Positions 11,701 through 23,078 of a stretch of DNA of 64,000 bases are shown piece after piece. The stretch comes from Typha latifolia. Its lineage: Eukaryota > Streptophyta > Magnoliopsida > Poales > Typhaceae. Made by a program: the position numbers and the translations under genes. The stretch spans positions 3,733,209 through 3,797,208 of the forward strand of contig CM034100.1 of NCBI GenBank assembly GCA_019914945.1. The letters are read 5' to 3'. Under the pieces are notes generated by a model. That model searched no databases, was not told the origin of the DNA, and saw nothing but the letters and a program-made list of their open reading frames with translations. The stretch's first letter is position 1; each line of letters begins with the position of its first letter.

Positions 11701-13407
11701 TATATAAGTAATATTACACTGAAGCTCACAGAATTTGAAGACCCTCATGCAGAAACTATCAGTATGGTCGTCTTCTTTGTTCTATATTCTAATCCATAAT
11801 TTACATCTTCCAGATTCAATTGCTTACTTCTGAATATACTGAAGAGACAAAGAAGGTGAATGATGCACTAGAGAGAGAGGACATGTTGAGATTGATTGTT
11901 GCAGAAGAGAAAGCTAAACATTTGGAAGCTGTGAAAGAAGTTGAAGAGGCAAGAAAATTACTTGCCACAGAAGTTCTGGATAGACATAAAGCAGAGCTTG
12001 TTGCTAATACGATGTCCTCCGAGAAGTCAAAAGTTGTGGATGTCCTTCTGTCAAGTGGCAATAGGTGTAGAAGGTACTCAAGGAATGAAATAGAGATTGC
12101 AACTGACAACTTCTCTGATGCCAAGAAGATAGGTGAGGGAAGTTATGGGAATGTATACAAGAGCAACCTTGATCACACTGCAGTAGCTATCAAGGTACTT
12201 CGGCAAGATTCCAGTAACAAGAAGGAGGAATTCTTGAGAGAGGTAACTGTACAAATATCATCTTAAAATTTCTGCCTATCAATATAATTTTTCTTTGTTT
12301 ACTTTAAATCATGTTGAAACTCATTATTTTGGCCAAAGATAGGAAAGGAAGTGATGAACATTTTTCCTGTTACTGTGGTCAGGTTGAAATACTTGGCCAA
12401 CTTAGTCATCCACACATGGTTTTACTGCTTGGATTCTGCCCTGAGAATGGGTGTCTTGTGTATGAACACATGGAAAATGGAAGTTTAGAAGATCAATTGT
12501 TCGGCAGGAATGGCGCACCGCCTCTTCCTTGGTTTATTCGCTTTCGGATTATTTTTGAAGTGGCTTGTGGACTTGCATTTTTACATGGCACCAAGCCTGA
12601 GCCTATCGTTCACCGTGATCTGAAACCAGGGAACATTTTATTGGATAGGAATTATGTGAGTAAAATTGGAGATGTTGGATTGGCAAAGCTCATTTCCAAC
12701 GTTGTGCCTGATGGTCTCACAGAATACAAAGATACTATTCTTGCTGGTACACTCTATTACATGGACCCTGAATACCAACGAACTGGGACAATCAGACCGA
12801 AGTCAGATTTATATGCCTTAGGGATCATTTCTCTCCAATTGCTGACTGGCAAGCATCCAAATGGTCTGATAGTTCGTGTGGAAAATGCAATCAAGAGAGG
12901 TTCCTTTGTCGATATTCTTGACAAAGATATCACAGAGTGGCCGCTTGTCGAGGCAGAAAGATTAGCAAAACTTGCACTTAGATGCTGCGGACTAAGGTGT
13001 AGGGATAGGCCATCTCTTGAGTCAGAGGTGCTGCCAGAGCTTGAAGAACTTGTTGCCAATGTTTGTTTTAAGTCGAGAAAATCTAATGTTTGTGCACCAA
13101 GTCATTACCTTTGCCCCATATTACAGGTACCTTTCTCTACATATGTGAGGGTATTTGATCCCTTATTTTCTTTGACTTTTATTGATCTTAAACATTTGCT
13201 TCTACATTGCAGGAGATAATGGAAAACCCCTATGTTGCAGCTGATGGATATACCTATGAGTACAGAGCAATAAAAGCATGGCTTGCGAAATATGATATAT
13301 CTCCAATTACAAAACTTAGGCTTACTCATACCTCCATAATCCCAAATCACTCATTGCAGTCGGCAATACAGAAATGGAAGCCACATGCAGCATTCTTGAA
13401 TTCTTGA
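8793..13407 (+). CDS. PUB: U-box domain-containing protein kinase (USP-kinase-U-box, 9 exons)
   Basis: Exons: 8793-8976, 9054-9175, 9259-9374, 10482-10603, 10681-10976, 11195-11296, 11814-12242, 12383-13126, 13213-13407; 769 aa. Domain order: USP-like domain (about 10-165), low-complexity linker, coiled coil (about 281-395), kinase (about 415-670) and C-terminal U-box (about 697-763). Kinase residues seen are GEGSYGNVYK, VAIK Lys about 441, HRDLKPGNILLD with Asp about 536, DVG (about 554) instead of DFG, and MDPEYQRTG. The U-box reads LCPILQ then EIMENPYVAADGYTYEYRAI and is split by the last intron. U-box proteins are E3 ubiquitin ligases, so this class joins phosphorylation and ubiquitination; the actual substrate is unknown. 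The 429-base coiled-coil/kinase exon has exactly the same length in the divergent neighbour, pointing to a common origin. The ATG at 8793 is the first in frame and opens directly into the USP fold. Confidence 0.88.
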
Positions 13408-14055
13408 AAGGAGATATCTCATATCTATCAATTTCTGTGTATAGTGGTAAGCTTAGTAAATGACTTGCTTTTCTTGTCTTTTCTTTTTCTAATTTTGTTC
13501 TATTATATAGTTTGTAAATAGGAGATAGTTTTTTTATCCAAAGAAAAGGAGAGAGTTCTCCCGTGCATCTGACGGTCATAGTCATCTCTGAAATCGTATT
13601 TCCTGAGAGCATTGACACGTCTCTAAACTCATGCACGCCTCTATTTCCACTAATTTTGGAGGACTAAATCCTGATAGTGGGAAGAGTATCAAGTCATAGG
13701 ATTCTGTCCCTATTTCTCTTATCATGCTTAACTGTTGTTTGTGATCAGTAACGAGGATTGCTCTAGTATTTGGTTTTTCTGATCTTGATCAACAAGCAAT
13801 TTTCAGGGAAAGTAGATAATTTTTTTTGCTCAATTAAACAAGAGCTGATTCCGTCTTTCTTCCAGATTATGTATGCCATCGAACCATGTTTTATTGGAGT
13901 TATATTTAGAAGAGTTGTAGAGTTACCAGTGGACACTGAGAAGAGAAAGAAGAAAGAGAAAATCTTAGAAGGTGGCGAAAGGATGAAATAGTATTAAAAA
14001 AATAATAAGAATTCCGAGTTGCAAAACATCTCCATTAAAAGGATAAGATAAAATA
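13408..14055. other. 3' flank of U-box kinase gene
   Basis: Probable 3' UTR followed by AT-rich spacer. Short open frames on both strands show no family features. No RNA gene is seen. Confidence 0.4.
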
Positions 14056-14561
14056 TAGGGTAAATTATAATTCACTCCCTCTATGTTTATTCCTAAAATT
14101 ATATTACCCTTAAATTAACATTATACCTATCTCATAGTTTGAGCAACTACGGATCTTCTAATTGTATTCAAAAAATGATTGAGATATTCCATTCCATGAT
14201 TATGTATTTAAAAAAAGTACACGGTGAATCGGTTATTGAGAGATGATAACTAAGAATTGAGGCTCATAATATTATGTAGAAGAGGCTTTTGAGATATTGC
14301 GGAAATAGTTAAAGGGGTTTATGCAGGAAATAATAAAAGAGAGAAAATGCTTGTTGTTATAAGTTTGAAGGATGAAACATTGTGAGTAAAATAAATTCTG
14401 ATATTTTCCGTTCCATTTTGGTTTTCCGCTGAGTTTGAATAGAAGGATAACAATTTTGACATTAGTATTGAGCACGAAGGGGTAAAGTGACAAAGATGAA
14501 AGTTTAAAGATAACTAATTTTTGGCGCATAACCATAGAGGAATAATTTATAATTTACACTA
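14056..14561. mobile_element. Non-autonomous MITE with long terminal inverted repeats
   Basis: The left end (14056-14090) begins TAGGGTAAATTATAATTCAC and the reverse complement of the right end (14527-14561) begins TAGTGTAAATTATAAATTAT. Both continue with CCTCTATG and a TTAT, so about 35 bases are imperfectly inverted. The interior (about 430 bases) has no coding capacity. The flanks AAAATAT and AAAACAT may be an imperfect target duplication. Superfamily cannot be assigned with confidence. Confidence 0.6.
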
Positions 14562-15260
14562 AAACATACATCTTCTCGGTCTCCAGTTTCCAGACACCTC
14601 ACTGGCATGCATGGGCCTTTGACGCAATTTAATCTCCTCGTTGCAGGCTACGTTTCTGCTGGTATGGTTATTAGTTGGACATGGATAAATGCAGCAGGTT
14701 TCTCTCATGCTTGCCGCGGTCCACATTGCTCAGTAGAGTAGTGGTAATGTTGAATGGAGCCCATCCTATGACTTATGAGGAAGTGAACCTAAAGGTTTTT
14801 TTTTTTTTTTCCTTTTCTTTTAAGAGTTTTATTTTTATTGTAGGAGTTATATTCTTAATAGGAGAAAGATACTTGAAGACTATAAGTAGATCATTAGAGC
14901 TCGAAAGAAAGTTAGCTGGGAGAAGCGTGAAAGAGGCGAGCACAGGAGATTCGCGAGTTCCATCATCATTTAAGCATAGTCTGGTGTCGGATTTATTTTT
15001 CATTGTCCTAATCGAAGTTATATTTACACTTATTTTAAAAAAAATAGAGTTTTTATCTTTTATATTTATCTTAAAGTATGAGTTTTTATCCTTTTAGAGT
15101 TGTTTTAGATTAGGAGTTTATTTTCCAAAGTTTGTTTCAGATTGGTAAATGTGGAGAAAAATTATAAATATGTAATAGAGGATTCTATTTAGTGATGATA
15201 TAATTTTTATCAAATAAGAGATGAGACTCCTTATTGTCAAATTCTTGAATCAGTAAGATA
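14562..15260. other. Intergenic DNA, possible decayed LTR
   Basis: AT-rich spacer with a homopolymer T run near 14796-14810. It has only short open frames without domain features. Together with the tandem repeat that follows and a TATATAAAGAGGGAGC string at about 15595-15610, it may be a decayed retrotransposon LTR, but no paired LTR, primer binding site or polypurine tract is visible. Confidence 0.3.
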
Positions 15261-15485
15261 ATGAGACATGAAGCTCTTGTATTAATGAGATGTCATCTAT
15301 CTATCAAGTATAATTTCTAATAAGATGTTAAACTCTTAAATTAGTGAGATGTCATTCATCTATCAATGGTAAGTCTTAATGAGATGCCAAACTTTTATAT
15401 TCGATGAGACATTATTTATCTATATGTATAATCTAGTGAGATTCTAAGCTGATAGATTGGTGAGATATCACCAATTTATCTTATT
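15261..15485. repeat. Degenerate tandem repeat, about 58-base unit, four copies
   Basis: Four diverged units start at about 15261, 15320, 15379 and 15436. Each contains a variant of ATGAGAYGY...AARCTCTT, then a second RATGAGATGTCAT core and TATCTATCAA. The period is 57-59 bases. It is too irregular to be a microsatellite, and there is no coding frame. Confidence 0.6.
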
Positions 15486-15698
15486 CCGTCCTTAAAAAGA
15501 ATCATTCCACGATTCCCTTCAAACTGTGCCAATTAAATATTTATTTGGAGATGCAGATATATATACTTGCGGCTTATGTGAAGACGTATATAAATATATA
15601 AAGAGGGAGCATGGTTATATTGTTCTTCCTATTCTTCCAAAAGATCAGTATTTGTGCTAGTTTATGAGTGGATACACTTGTACTTAAATTTTCATGTG

Positions 15699-15768
<70 letters not shown>

Positions 15769-16423
15769 TATAAGAATCTAATAAAAGAATTCACTAGGGC
15801 TATCAAAATACTATAATATCCTCAACTCAGCCCATCTATCTTTGTCTCCCTAAATGAAGAGTCAACTCAGTAGTTGGAGGAAATTAGTCCGATCGAATTA
15901 ATATCCAGCGCCCCTCTCCTGACACCGAAGCTAGCTCTGCCGGACAGCTAAACATGGGCCTAGTTTGATCCAAGATACTAATTATAAAAGAAGATGAAAG
16001 GAATTTAAATAAGCAAGTAGAGAATATATATATATATATATGGAAATGGGAAGAAATTTAAAGAGTTTCAATGTAATTTTCCCTAAAATACGCAAGTTTA
16101 ATGATTACTTTAATTATTGTTTACTTTATATTTGCATGAATTACTTTTTAAGGACAGTCGAAATGAACTAATCAGTCAATATAAATATTACACGTATCTA
16201 GATTTTGTGTGCATGGTTTCATATTCAACATTAATTACGAACAAGTCATATCCACTAAAATGGTCAATAATAATAATAATAATAATAATTATTATTATAT
16301 ATAATGCTCTACAGTTTTACATTTAATATATGAACGATTAATATTATTTATTTATTTTTAACTTCACTTGCACTTTAATGCATGTTAGTATACGGCCTGC
16401 TTTAGTTATTGCTCTCCCTGCTC
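15486..16423. other. Intergenic DNA upstream of GDSL gene with long (AT)n
   Basis: Contains an uninterrupted (AT)33 microsatellite at 15701-15766, a shorter (TA)n at about 16025-16040 and an (AAT)n/(ATT)n run at about 16266-16300. No exon is seen. The proximal part should hold the distal promoter of the GDSL gene. Confidence 0.5.
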
Positions 16424-16430
16424 TATATAA
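16424..16430 (+). promoter_or_regulatory. TATA box of GDSL gene
   Basis: TATATAA in the context CTCTATATAAAGC lies 70 bases before the ATG at 16500, a normal plant core-promoter distance that leaves a 5' UTR of roughly 40 bases. Confidence 0.6.
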
Positions 16431-16499
16431 AGCTCGTACACTTACTAATTTTAAGGCCAAGCCTGAAGCCATTGGTGTTAGTCTCAACAAAGAACACGA

Positions 16500-18103
16500 A
16501 TGGCAAAGCTATCGAAAAATGGCCATGCAGCTATCACCATCACTCTTCTCTTCTTCACAGTCGCCGCCGTCGTCGCCGACTCGCTGCCACCGCCTGCGGC
16601 CCTCGTCCCGGCTATCATTGCTTTCGGCGATTCGACGGTCGACGTGGGGAATAATAACTATATTCTTAACAGTACTTTCAAGGCAAACTTCCCTCCTTAT
16701 GGGAGAGACTTCAAGAACCACAAGGCTACTGGGAGGTTCTGCAATGGGAAAATAGTTACCGATATAACTGGTTTGACTTACTATTCCTTCGGCTAGCGCA
16801 TGCTTATTCTGCATACTTATCTATAAAAATTGTTCTTATTCTTATTCTTATTCTTTGTTCAACTATATATTTTGCTCCGCGGCCAGCTGATACTCTAGGG
16901 TTTACCAGCTACGTGCCACCTTATCTTAGCCCAGAAGTCACTGGGGATAACCTTCTGCTAGGAGCCAACTTCGCCTCTGCAGGATCTGGGTATTTTGATG
17001 GGACTTCAAACTTATATGTGAGTATTATATCACATATCATCAGCCAATCACTCTGCCTGCCAAGTATACTTTAAGCGTGAAAAATGTCAGCAGTTTTCCA
17101 TAAAAATACCCATAAATGTTGACTTTGAGTACTATTCCTCATATTTCATAGTGCTGCAACATATGCTGTAATTAATGAAGCAATTGATCTATTCTCCTTT
17201 GTTTTTGTTTTTCTTTTTTTTTGACAGAATGCAATCTCCTTATCTCAACAATTGAAGTACTACAAGGAGTACCAGTCTAAGCTGGCCAAGGTGGTCGGTA
17301 GCACCAAGGCTTCTTCCATCCTATCAAATGCACTCTATATATTGAGCACAGGATCTGGTGATTTTGTTCAAAACTACTTCATCAACCCTAATCTTTACAA
17401 GTCCAAGTCTCCCAGCGAGTTCTCGTCGTTGCTGGTCGGCATTTTCTCAAATGTTATCAATGTCAGTCAATTCACATAATTTCCCTTTATATATCTATAT
17501 ATAAATATTTATTTTAAAACACCATTTAACGATGAATTTGCTCACAGGAGCTATACAAGTTAGGAGCTCGGAAGGTAGGTGTGACCTCATTGCCGCCACT
17601 AGGTTGCCTCCCTGCGACGATCCAAAAATACGGACACCGGCGCGGCGAGTGCATCTCGAGGCTCAACGACTATGCCCGCGACTTCAACACGAAACTCGAG
17701 GCGGCGGTGAACTCATCGAGCCGGCTATTCCCGGAGCTCAGGATTGTTATCTTTGACATCTACAAGCCTCTTTATGATCTTGCCACCGCTCCTACAAAAC
17801 ATGGTACTTCTAAATATCAATGCCAGATTCGTAGCTTGTGTTTGGATTATAATCTTATTAATGCAATATTTTTTCTTTGCAATGTTTAAAATGGATGGAT
17901 TAGGTTTTGTTGAGGCGAGGAGAGATTGCTGTGGGACTGGAACGGTGGAGACTAGGTATGCCATTTGCAAAGCTAATGAGTTAAATGGGACGTGCAGAAA
18001 TGCTACTGGCTACGTGTTCTGGGACGGAGTACACCCTTCTGAAGCAGCGAATAACGTGCTTGCAGATTCTTTTCTTATGCAAGGGATTAAGCTTATCGTA
18101 TGA
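16500..18103 (+). CDS. GDSL esterase/lipase (5 exons)
   Basis: Exons: 16500-16770, 16887-17017, 17228-17461, 17548-17803, 17904-18103; 363 aa, the usual length and five-exon layout of plant GDSL lipases. Residues 1-26 form a hydrophobic signal peptide ending near VVADS, so the enzyme is probably secreted or in the apoplast. Block I reads [12 protein letters not shown] with the nucleophile Ser about 45, the next conserved block is [11 protein letters not shown], and the C-terminal block is [12 protein letters not shown] with the Asp/His pair about 338 and 341. The segment [12 protein letters not shown] replaces the more common GTNDF form, as in a subset of plant members with SGSSDF-like sequences. 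The family hydrolyses ester bonds in lipids and cell-wall or cuticle esters; the specific substrate cannot be inferred. The start is the first ATG after the TATA box and leads straight into the signal peptide. Confidence 0.9.
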
Positions 18104-18162
18104 TCATCGATGGCATGTTAAGTTCTCTTCTATGAATGGAATGAAGTACTATAAGCCTACTC

Positions 18163-18423
18163 TATATAAATCTTGAAGGAAATAAAATTATATATTAATT
18201 CATGGGTTACATTTCTTAAAGCAAAGAAGCATTTACAGCACATGTTATAGAAAATAATATATATATATATATATATATTATTTATGTTCAAGTTTCTGAT
18301 ACTTATCCAGCAGAAGCACTATTTCAACAGCCAACTTATCGAAGTAGGCCTGGCTGCAGTTATGATTCTATTATAAGACGCAATAAATTTGCAACTTGCT
18401 TGACTTGCATAGGTCGCTACCAT
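18163..18423 (+). repeat. Direct repeat copy 1 (GDSL 3' flank)
   Basis: This 261-base stretch begins TATAAATCTTGAAG, contains an (AT)n tract, AAGCATTTACAGCA, TCGAAGTAGGCC and CTGCAGTTATGA, and ends TGCATAGGTC. It recurs in the same orientation at 20276-20525. It lies directly after the GDSL stop codon and so probably includes its 3' UTR. Confidence 0.8.
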
Positions 18424-19837
18424 CTAGTATACCACTGGGGTCTGCGTGAATAGCTTTGTGATACGTATTCGACTATGTATATGATATTAGCCTAAAATTT
18501 AGAAAAATATTACATCAAGAGGAAGAAGCCAAGCAAGAAGAGGGATCGCTCCAGATGACGCATCTCGGATCAAACATTTAGTCGAGCAGGTTGCGGGCAC
18601 CTCGGCGGACTCAAAAGCCAGGATTTTGGAAGGAGAGGAGGATGCGGGATCTTTACAAAATTACCAGTAATGGATGGGTTAATCTTCGAAAAGATAAGGA
18701 TATAATTAAAACACTCTATAATTATCATTGAACTAAAATTCTACCTATTTGGGCACATTCTTTTTTCTCAATTGAAGTCGATTTATATAAGATTCTCTAC
18801 CTACAAAACAAATGCAGTCTTTGCATGAAAAATCTTCACAGCAATTTCTATTTATTTAATATTTTAAATTAGTCAAAACTTGGATTAGTCCACAGAAAGC
18901 AGCACGTAGGTTCCTTCGATGCTGGTTAATTTATATATATTCTATAAAAAAAGTTGATTGAGTTCATGCATAAGGATCGTTGATATTATATGGCATACAT
19001 AGGTTAAGCTTCTTTGCTTTACAGTTGTAAATATTGAATCCAATATTCTAACCAAGGCTTTTTAAGTTTCGATGAATTAAAAAAAAAAATTAACGAAGGC
19101 CTGGCCTTGCAAATTTCGTTCTTTGCCTAGTACGTGCATTAACTATAAATTAAAATGGGTTGGTTTTGCATGTAGCTAGAGTGAGTATATATATTAGAGA
19201 TGTAATTGGATCAATTTTGAATTAAAATTAATTTCGAAATTATATTTGTAATCAAGCTTGATTTGAAATTATTTTAATTCAAGTTAATTTTGAGTTAATT
19301 TTAGGGCTGCCGATCAAATAAATAATTTCAAGTCTTAATCAATTCAAGCTAAATTTTGAGCTCGATCAAATTTGATATATGCTTAAATTAAGCGATAAAT
19401 AAGGCTTAATTTAAAAAATATATATAAACTAATAGAATTAGAATTTAGAAGTAGACTATATAAGATCAAAGTACATAATAATCCACTTAAGTAAATCTTA
19501 TAATATAACAGAATTATAAGTATAATATAGAAAATATTACTCATATTATATATAATAATAATAATATTTTGAGTCTTATCGAGCTTATTTGATCAAACCA
19601 ACTTATAATCAAGCTTAGCTTGAAATTATGCCCATTTTGAAGATAAGAATAGAAGCAATTTGACGGTGTCTTAATTATACCTGCGCTGGATTTGAATCTA
19701 GATACGCTCATTCAACATGAGTCCCTTTTAACTATTTAAGCACTATCCTATTAACATTTAACAAGGTGGGTCCTCCACAATTGAACCTTTGTTATAATGA
19801 ATTTCTCGACAAAACATTAAAATTTCATTATTTTTAA
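18424..19837. other. Intergenic DNA with decayed repeats
   Basis: AT-rich. Between about 19200 and 19640 there are many variants of AATCAAGCTTGA and GAGCTTATTTGATCAA in both orientations, resembling sub-terminal repeat clusters of old DNA transposons, but no clean termini are seen. A minus-strand segment near 19690-19740 has a tRNA B-box-like string (AGATTCAAATCC) without a tRNA fold. No exon is seen. Confidence 0.35.
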
Positions 19838-20214
19838 GGTTAATTACACTTTACTATCTAAACTATTATCCATTTTGACAAACACCCCGAATTATTTTTT
19901 TATTATAATGTCGTCCCTGAATTATGGGTTTAGAATAAATACCTCTTAAGTCTCTCTCAGTTTAGTTTTGGAGAAAAGTGAGAATTTAATGGTGTAACAT
20001 CCCATTGTTTGCTATCTTGGCGACCTTCGTTTACGTGGTAAATGTACCGAATGTGCCCTCCTTTGGAGGGAAACTTGGTATAAGAGATCATTTTAGTCCA
20101 ATAATAGTAGACAGTCTTTTAAGTCATGATGAGATGACTTCTTTATACATGAGTATTGTAGTAATTAGGCCTATTTCATTTAAACTCATAGTTTAGTGAT
20201 GACATTATAAAGAG
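19838..20214. mobile_element. Candidate MITE with degraded inverted ends
   Basis: The left end GGTTAATTACACTTTACTAT followed by CTAAACTATTA is partly complementary to the right end around 20187-20212 (CATAGTTTAGTGATGACATT). The inner phrase, with runs such as CATTTTGACAAACACCCCGA, is typical of short plant repeats. The inversion is imperfect, there is no clear target duplication and no coding capacity. Confidence 0.35.
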
Positions 20215-20275
20215 TTGGACTCTGCGGCTCTCCCTCGTGCTTGGAAGATACCACATTAACTGCTGCTGTTTGCCG

Positions 20276-20367
20276 TATAAATCTTGAAGACAAAAACTAT
20301 ATAGTAACTCATGGGTTCCATTTCTTAATTGCAAAGAAGCATTTACAGCATATGTTGATATAGAAAG

Positions 20368-20403
<36 letters not shown>

Positions 20404-20525
20404 TTTTCCAGCAGAAGAACTACTCCAACGGCCAACTTGTCGAAGTAGGCCTTGGCTGCAGTTATGAATTCTATTATAAGACGCAATATATTGCAATTTG
20501 CATGGGTTGCATAGGTCACCACCAT
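20276..20525 (+). repeat. Direct repeat copy 2 of the GDSL 3' flank
   Basis: Same order of landmarks as 18163-18423: TATAAATCTTGAAG, an (AT)n tract at about 20371-20402, CCAGCAGAAG, TCGAAGTAGGCC, CTGCAGTTATGA and GCATAGGTC. The two starts are 2.1 kb apart and the copies differ by scattered substitutions and small indels. No GDSL coding sequence precedes this copy. Confidence 0.8.
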
Positions 20526-21412
20526 AGCCATTTATGAGAATTCCCAACCCAATAGAGGATCAATTAATCACAACGATGCCCTCTTGCTGCTCTGTTTTGA
20601 GACATATATTACTGTATATATAGAATAAAAGATTACAAGGGATTGCCTCAGAGTATTCACAGAGATACAGAATCAATCAATGAGCCTGGAGGGCCAATGG
20701 GCATTGGGGGTAATCTGTTTTATATACTGGGTCGGTATAACAACATCAAAAGGGAGAGTTTTCAAAATAATTTACAAGCTGCAAGAGCGAAATGGTTACC
20801 TCAGAAAAATGCTTACAATTATATGAAACACAAAGCATTTCCAGGAAAGTGCACAGAAAGATGACAAACAGCAATATTTATTATTGACCAAATTCTTACA
20901 ATATTATCAAAGTTAAGCTCAGTGTTTCGAGTACAAAACATATACTACAGTACTGAGCTTTTGCAAGCAATTTCTCGTACATAATATCGCAAACCAAAGG
21001 TTTACCCTTAAGCTGCAAGCTCTTAGAATGTGCAAATGGACTCAATATTTGCAGAGTCTCAAATGCAATTCAACTATATCCCCAAGCCCCTCCACTTCCC
21101 ACTATATACGACTGACAAGCCATGTCTAGAGAAGTGGCTAATCTATGTAGGTTGGATACTTAGTATCTGAAATCAAATAGGAAGCCCTATACAGGAGGTA
21201 AGTGTGCTGCAGTTCCTGCAACTACACTAATGGCCAAGACTTCAGATATGGGATAATTGAGAGGACACCTTACAAACATATATGAAGAGGTGTATATAAT
21301 ATATATTATATGCTAAAGTAGAATATTATGTGGACCATCTCTGTTTAACTTAACTGGTGTTTCATGGGCGATTATTCACAGGTGGCCGCATCTGCAAACT
21401 TCTTCATTCACT
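20526..21412. other. Intergenic DNA and 3' flank of beta-galactosidase
   Basis: No supported gene. The part nearest 21412 should contain the 3' UTR of the minus-strand beta-galactosidase gene. A 73-codon plus-strand frame at 20643-20864 has no recognisable feature. Confidence 0.4.
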
Positions 21413-23007
21413 TCATATTGTTCTTTTAACCAGAGAAATACCAGTTGGATCACCACCATACTCTTCGAACACAACCAACAGGTTTCCAGTCGGATTTAGC
21501 CAGGAACGAGGGACGTGGTACCTGAATTTTGTGATTGCATTTTAAGTTATATTGCAAATGCACCACAAGCTTATGGAACAATAGATTTTTAACCAAGATT
21601 CGAGTCACATACCATCTTTGAGATGATTCCCCACAGTTGGTTTGACATTTTTTCTCATTGTACGTTCCACCATAACTACAACCGCCACAAGAACCATAAG
21701 CTTTATAACCTGGCCAATAGCGACCAATGCTTTGTCCATTGACCCAGATTTGACCTTTCCCCATGCTACCCATATCTAAAGCTAATGGGTCATTTCCAGG
21801 AGGTGCATTGAAGAAAGCCTGAAGTGCACAAGTGTTGCAGCAACACATTTCGAGTCAAATGATTCTTCAATAATACCTAAAGATGAAATCAAGCAGTAGT
21901 GTTGCAGTAGCACTAACCTTGTACCATGTTAGTGGTTGTTTTCCATATGCTTGTCCCCACTCGACAGAAGAACTTCCACTAAGTGAGTGAATATTTAAGG
22001 CTTCACCTCTCAGACCGATCTGAACAGAGATATCAAAATCACTGTACTGAATCTGGTGCATAGAAATATAGAGGAAGAAAGATATAATACCTGGTAAGTC
22101 CATTTTTGCCATGTAAGATCTCTCCTTCCCTCGTTTAGACCAGTCAGAGTCACAGGACCAAGCACGCCAGTATTCCAAGTTTCAAAATGGTTCCCGACAT
22201 TCTACGACAAGCACAAAAGGGTAATTAGGAACAATCTGCAATTCCAAGAGTTTAAGACCAGAAAAGTTGAATTAACTTACAGGGAGCCCAACAGCTACAC
22301 TTAAGATGGAGATCTTATTCTTGCCTGCCCACAACTTTACATTTCCAGAATATGTCAGTTTTGGATTATCTAGACCCCCGTAAACAGTCCCTGACAGAAT
22401 GGGAAAAATTCCAAGTTCAAATAACAATCTATGTCAGATGCCTATTCTTTTTATCAGCCATAATTGTAAAACATTTCTCCAAGATAGAGAAAACAAACCT
22501 GCTTGTTGACCATTGATAAAAACGTGCAATGCATGCCCAGCTGAGAAAATATTGAGGACTGGGTACTGTCCATTCCTTAAGAATTGCTCATTTTGGCCTA
22601 TTTCAACACTGAAAAGAGGAAAAAAAAGATGAGTAGACAAGCCATATATTTCCAAAGAACATGTCATTTACAAATTACAAGTATTTAGAAGGCTACTCCA
22701 GGCCAGTCAGTCACTCACTAAGTTGTGTACCACAAGTAGTCCGATTTATCCCATGTCATGCTTAGTTGTTCATATAAACCATCTTTTGTGAACGAGTTGT
22801 CATCATAGGCATCGGTCTCTTCATTGTATGACTTCCAGGAAAACTTTCCCGCCCATGTCATTTTTGCCGGTAATGTGGGAGCTGCTACCTGTAGATTATT
22901 TGCACAAGCAATTCAGTTAAGTCACTAAAATCCATCTTTTTAAATTGTTTCTCGGGGAAATGAAGAAAAGCTACTTTTCATTGAAAACCAATTCTCTCAA
23001 GTCATAC

Positions 23008-23078
<71 letters not shown>

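Noticed and set aside
13105..13350. Minus-strand frame opposite the U-box exon
   Set aside because: Shadow of the confident U-box coding exon.
19680..19760. tRNA or SINE-like B box on the minus strand (AGATTCAAATCC)
   Set aside because: No cloverleaf or convincing A box; only a partial B-box match in low-complexity DNA.
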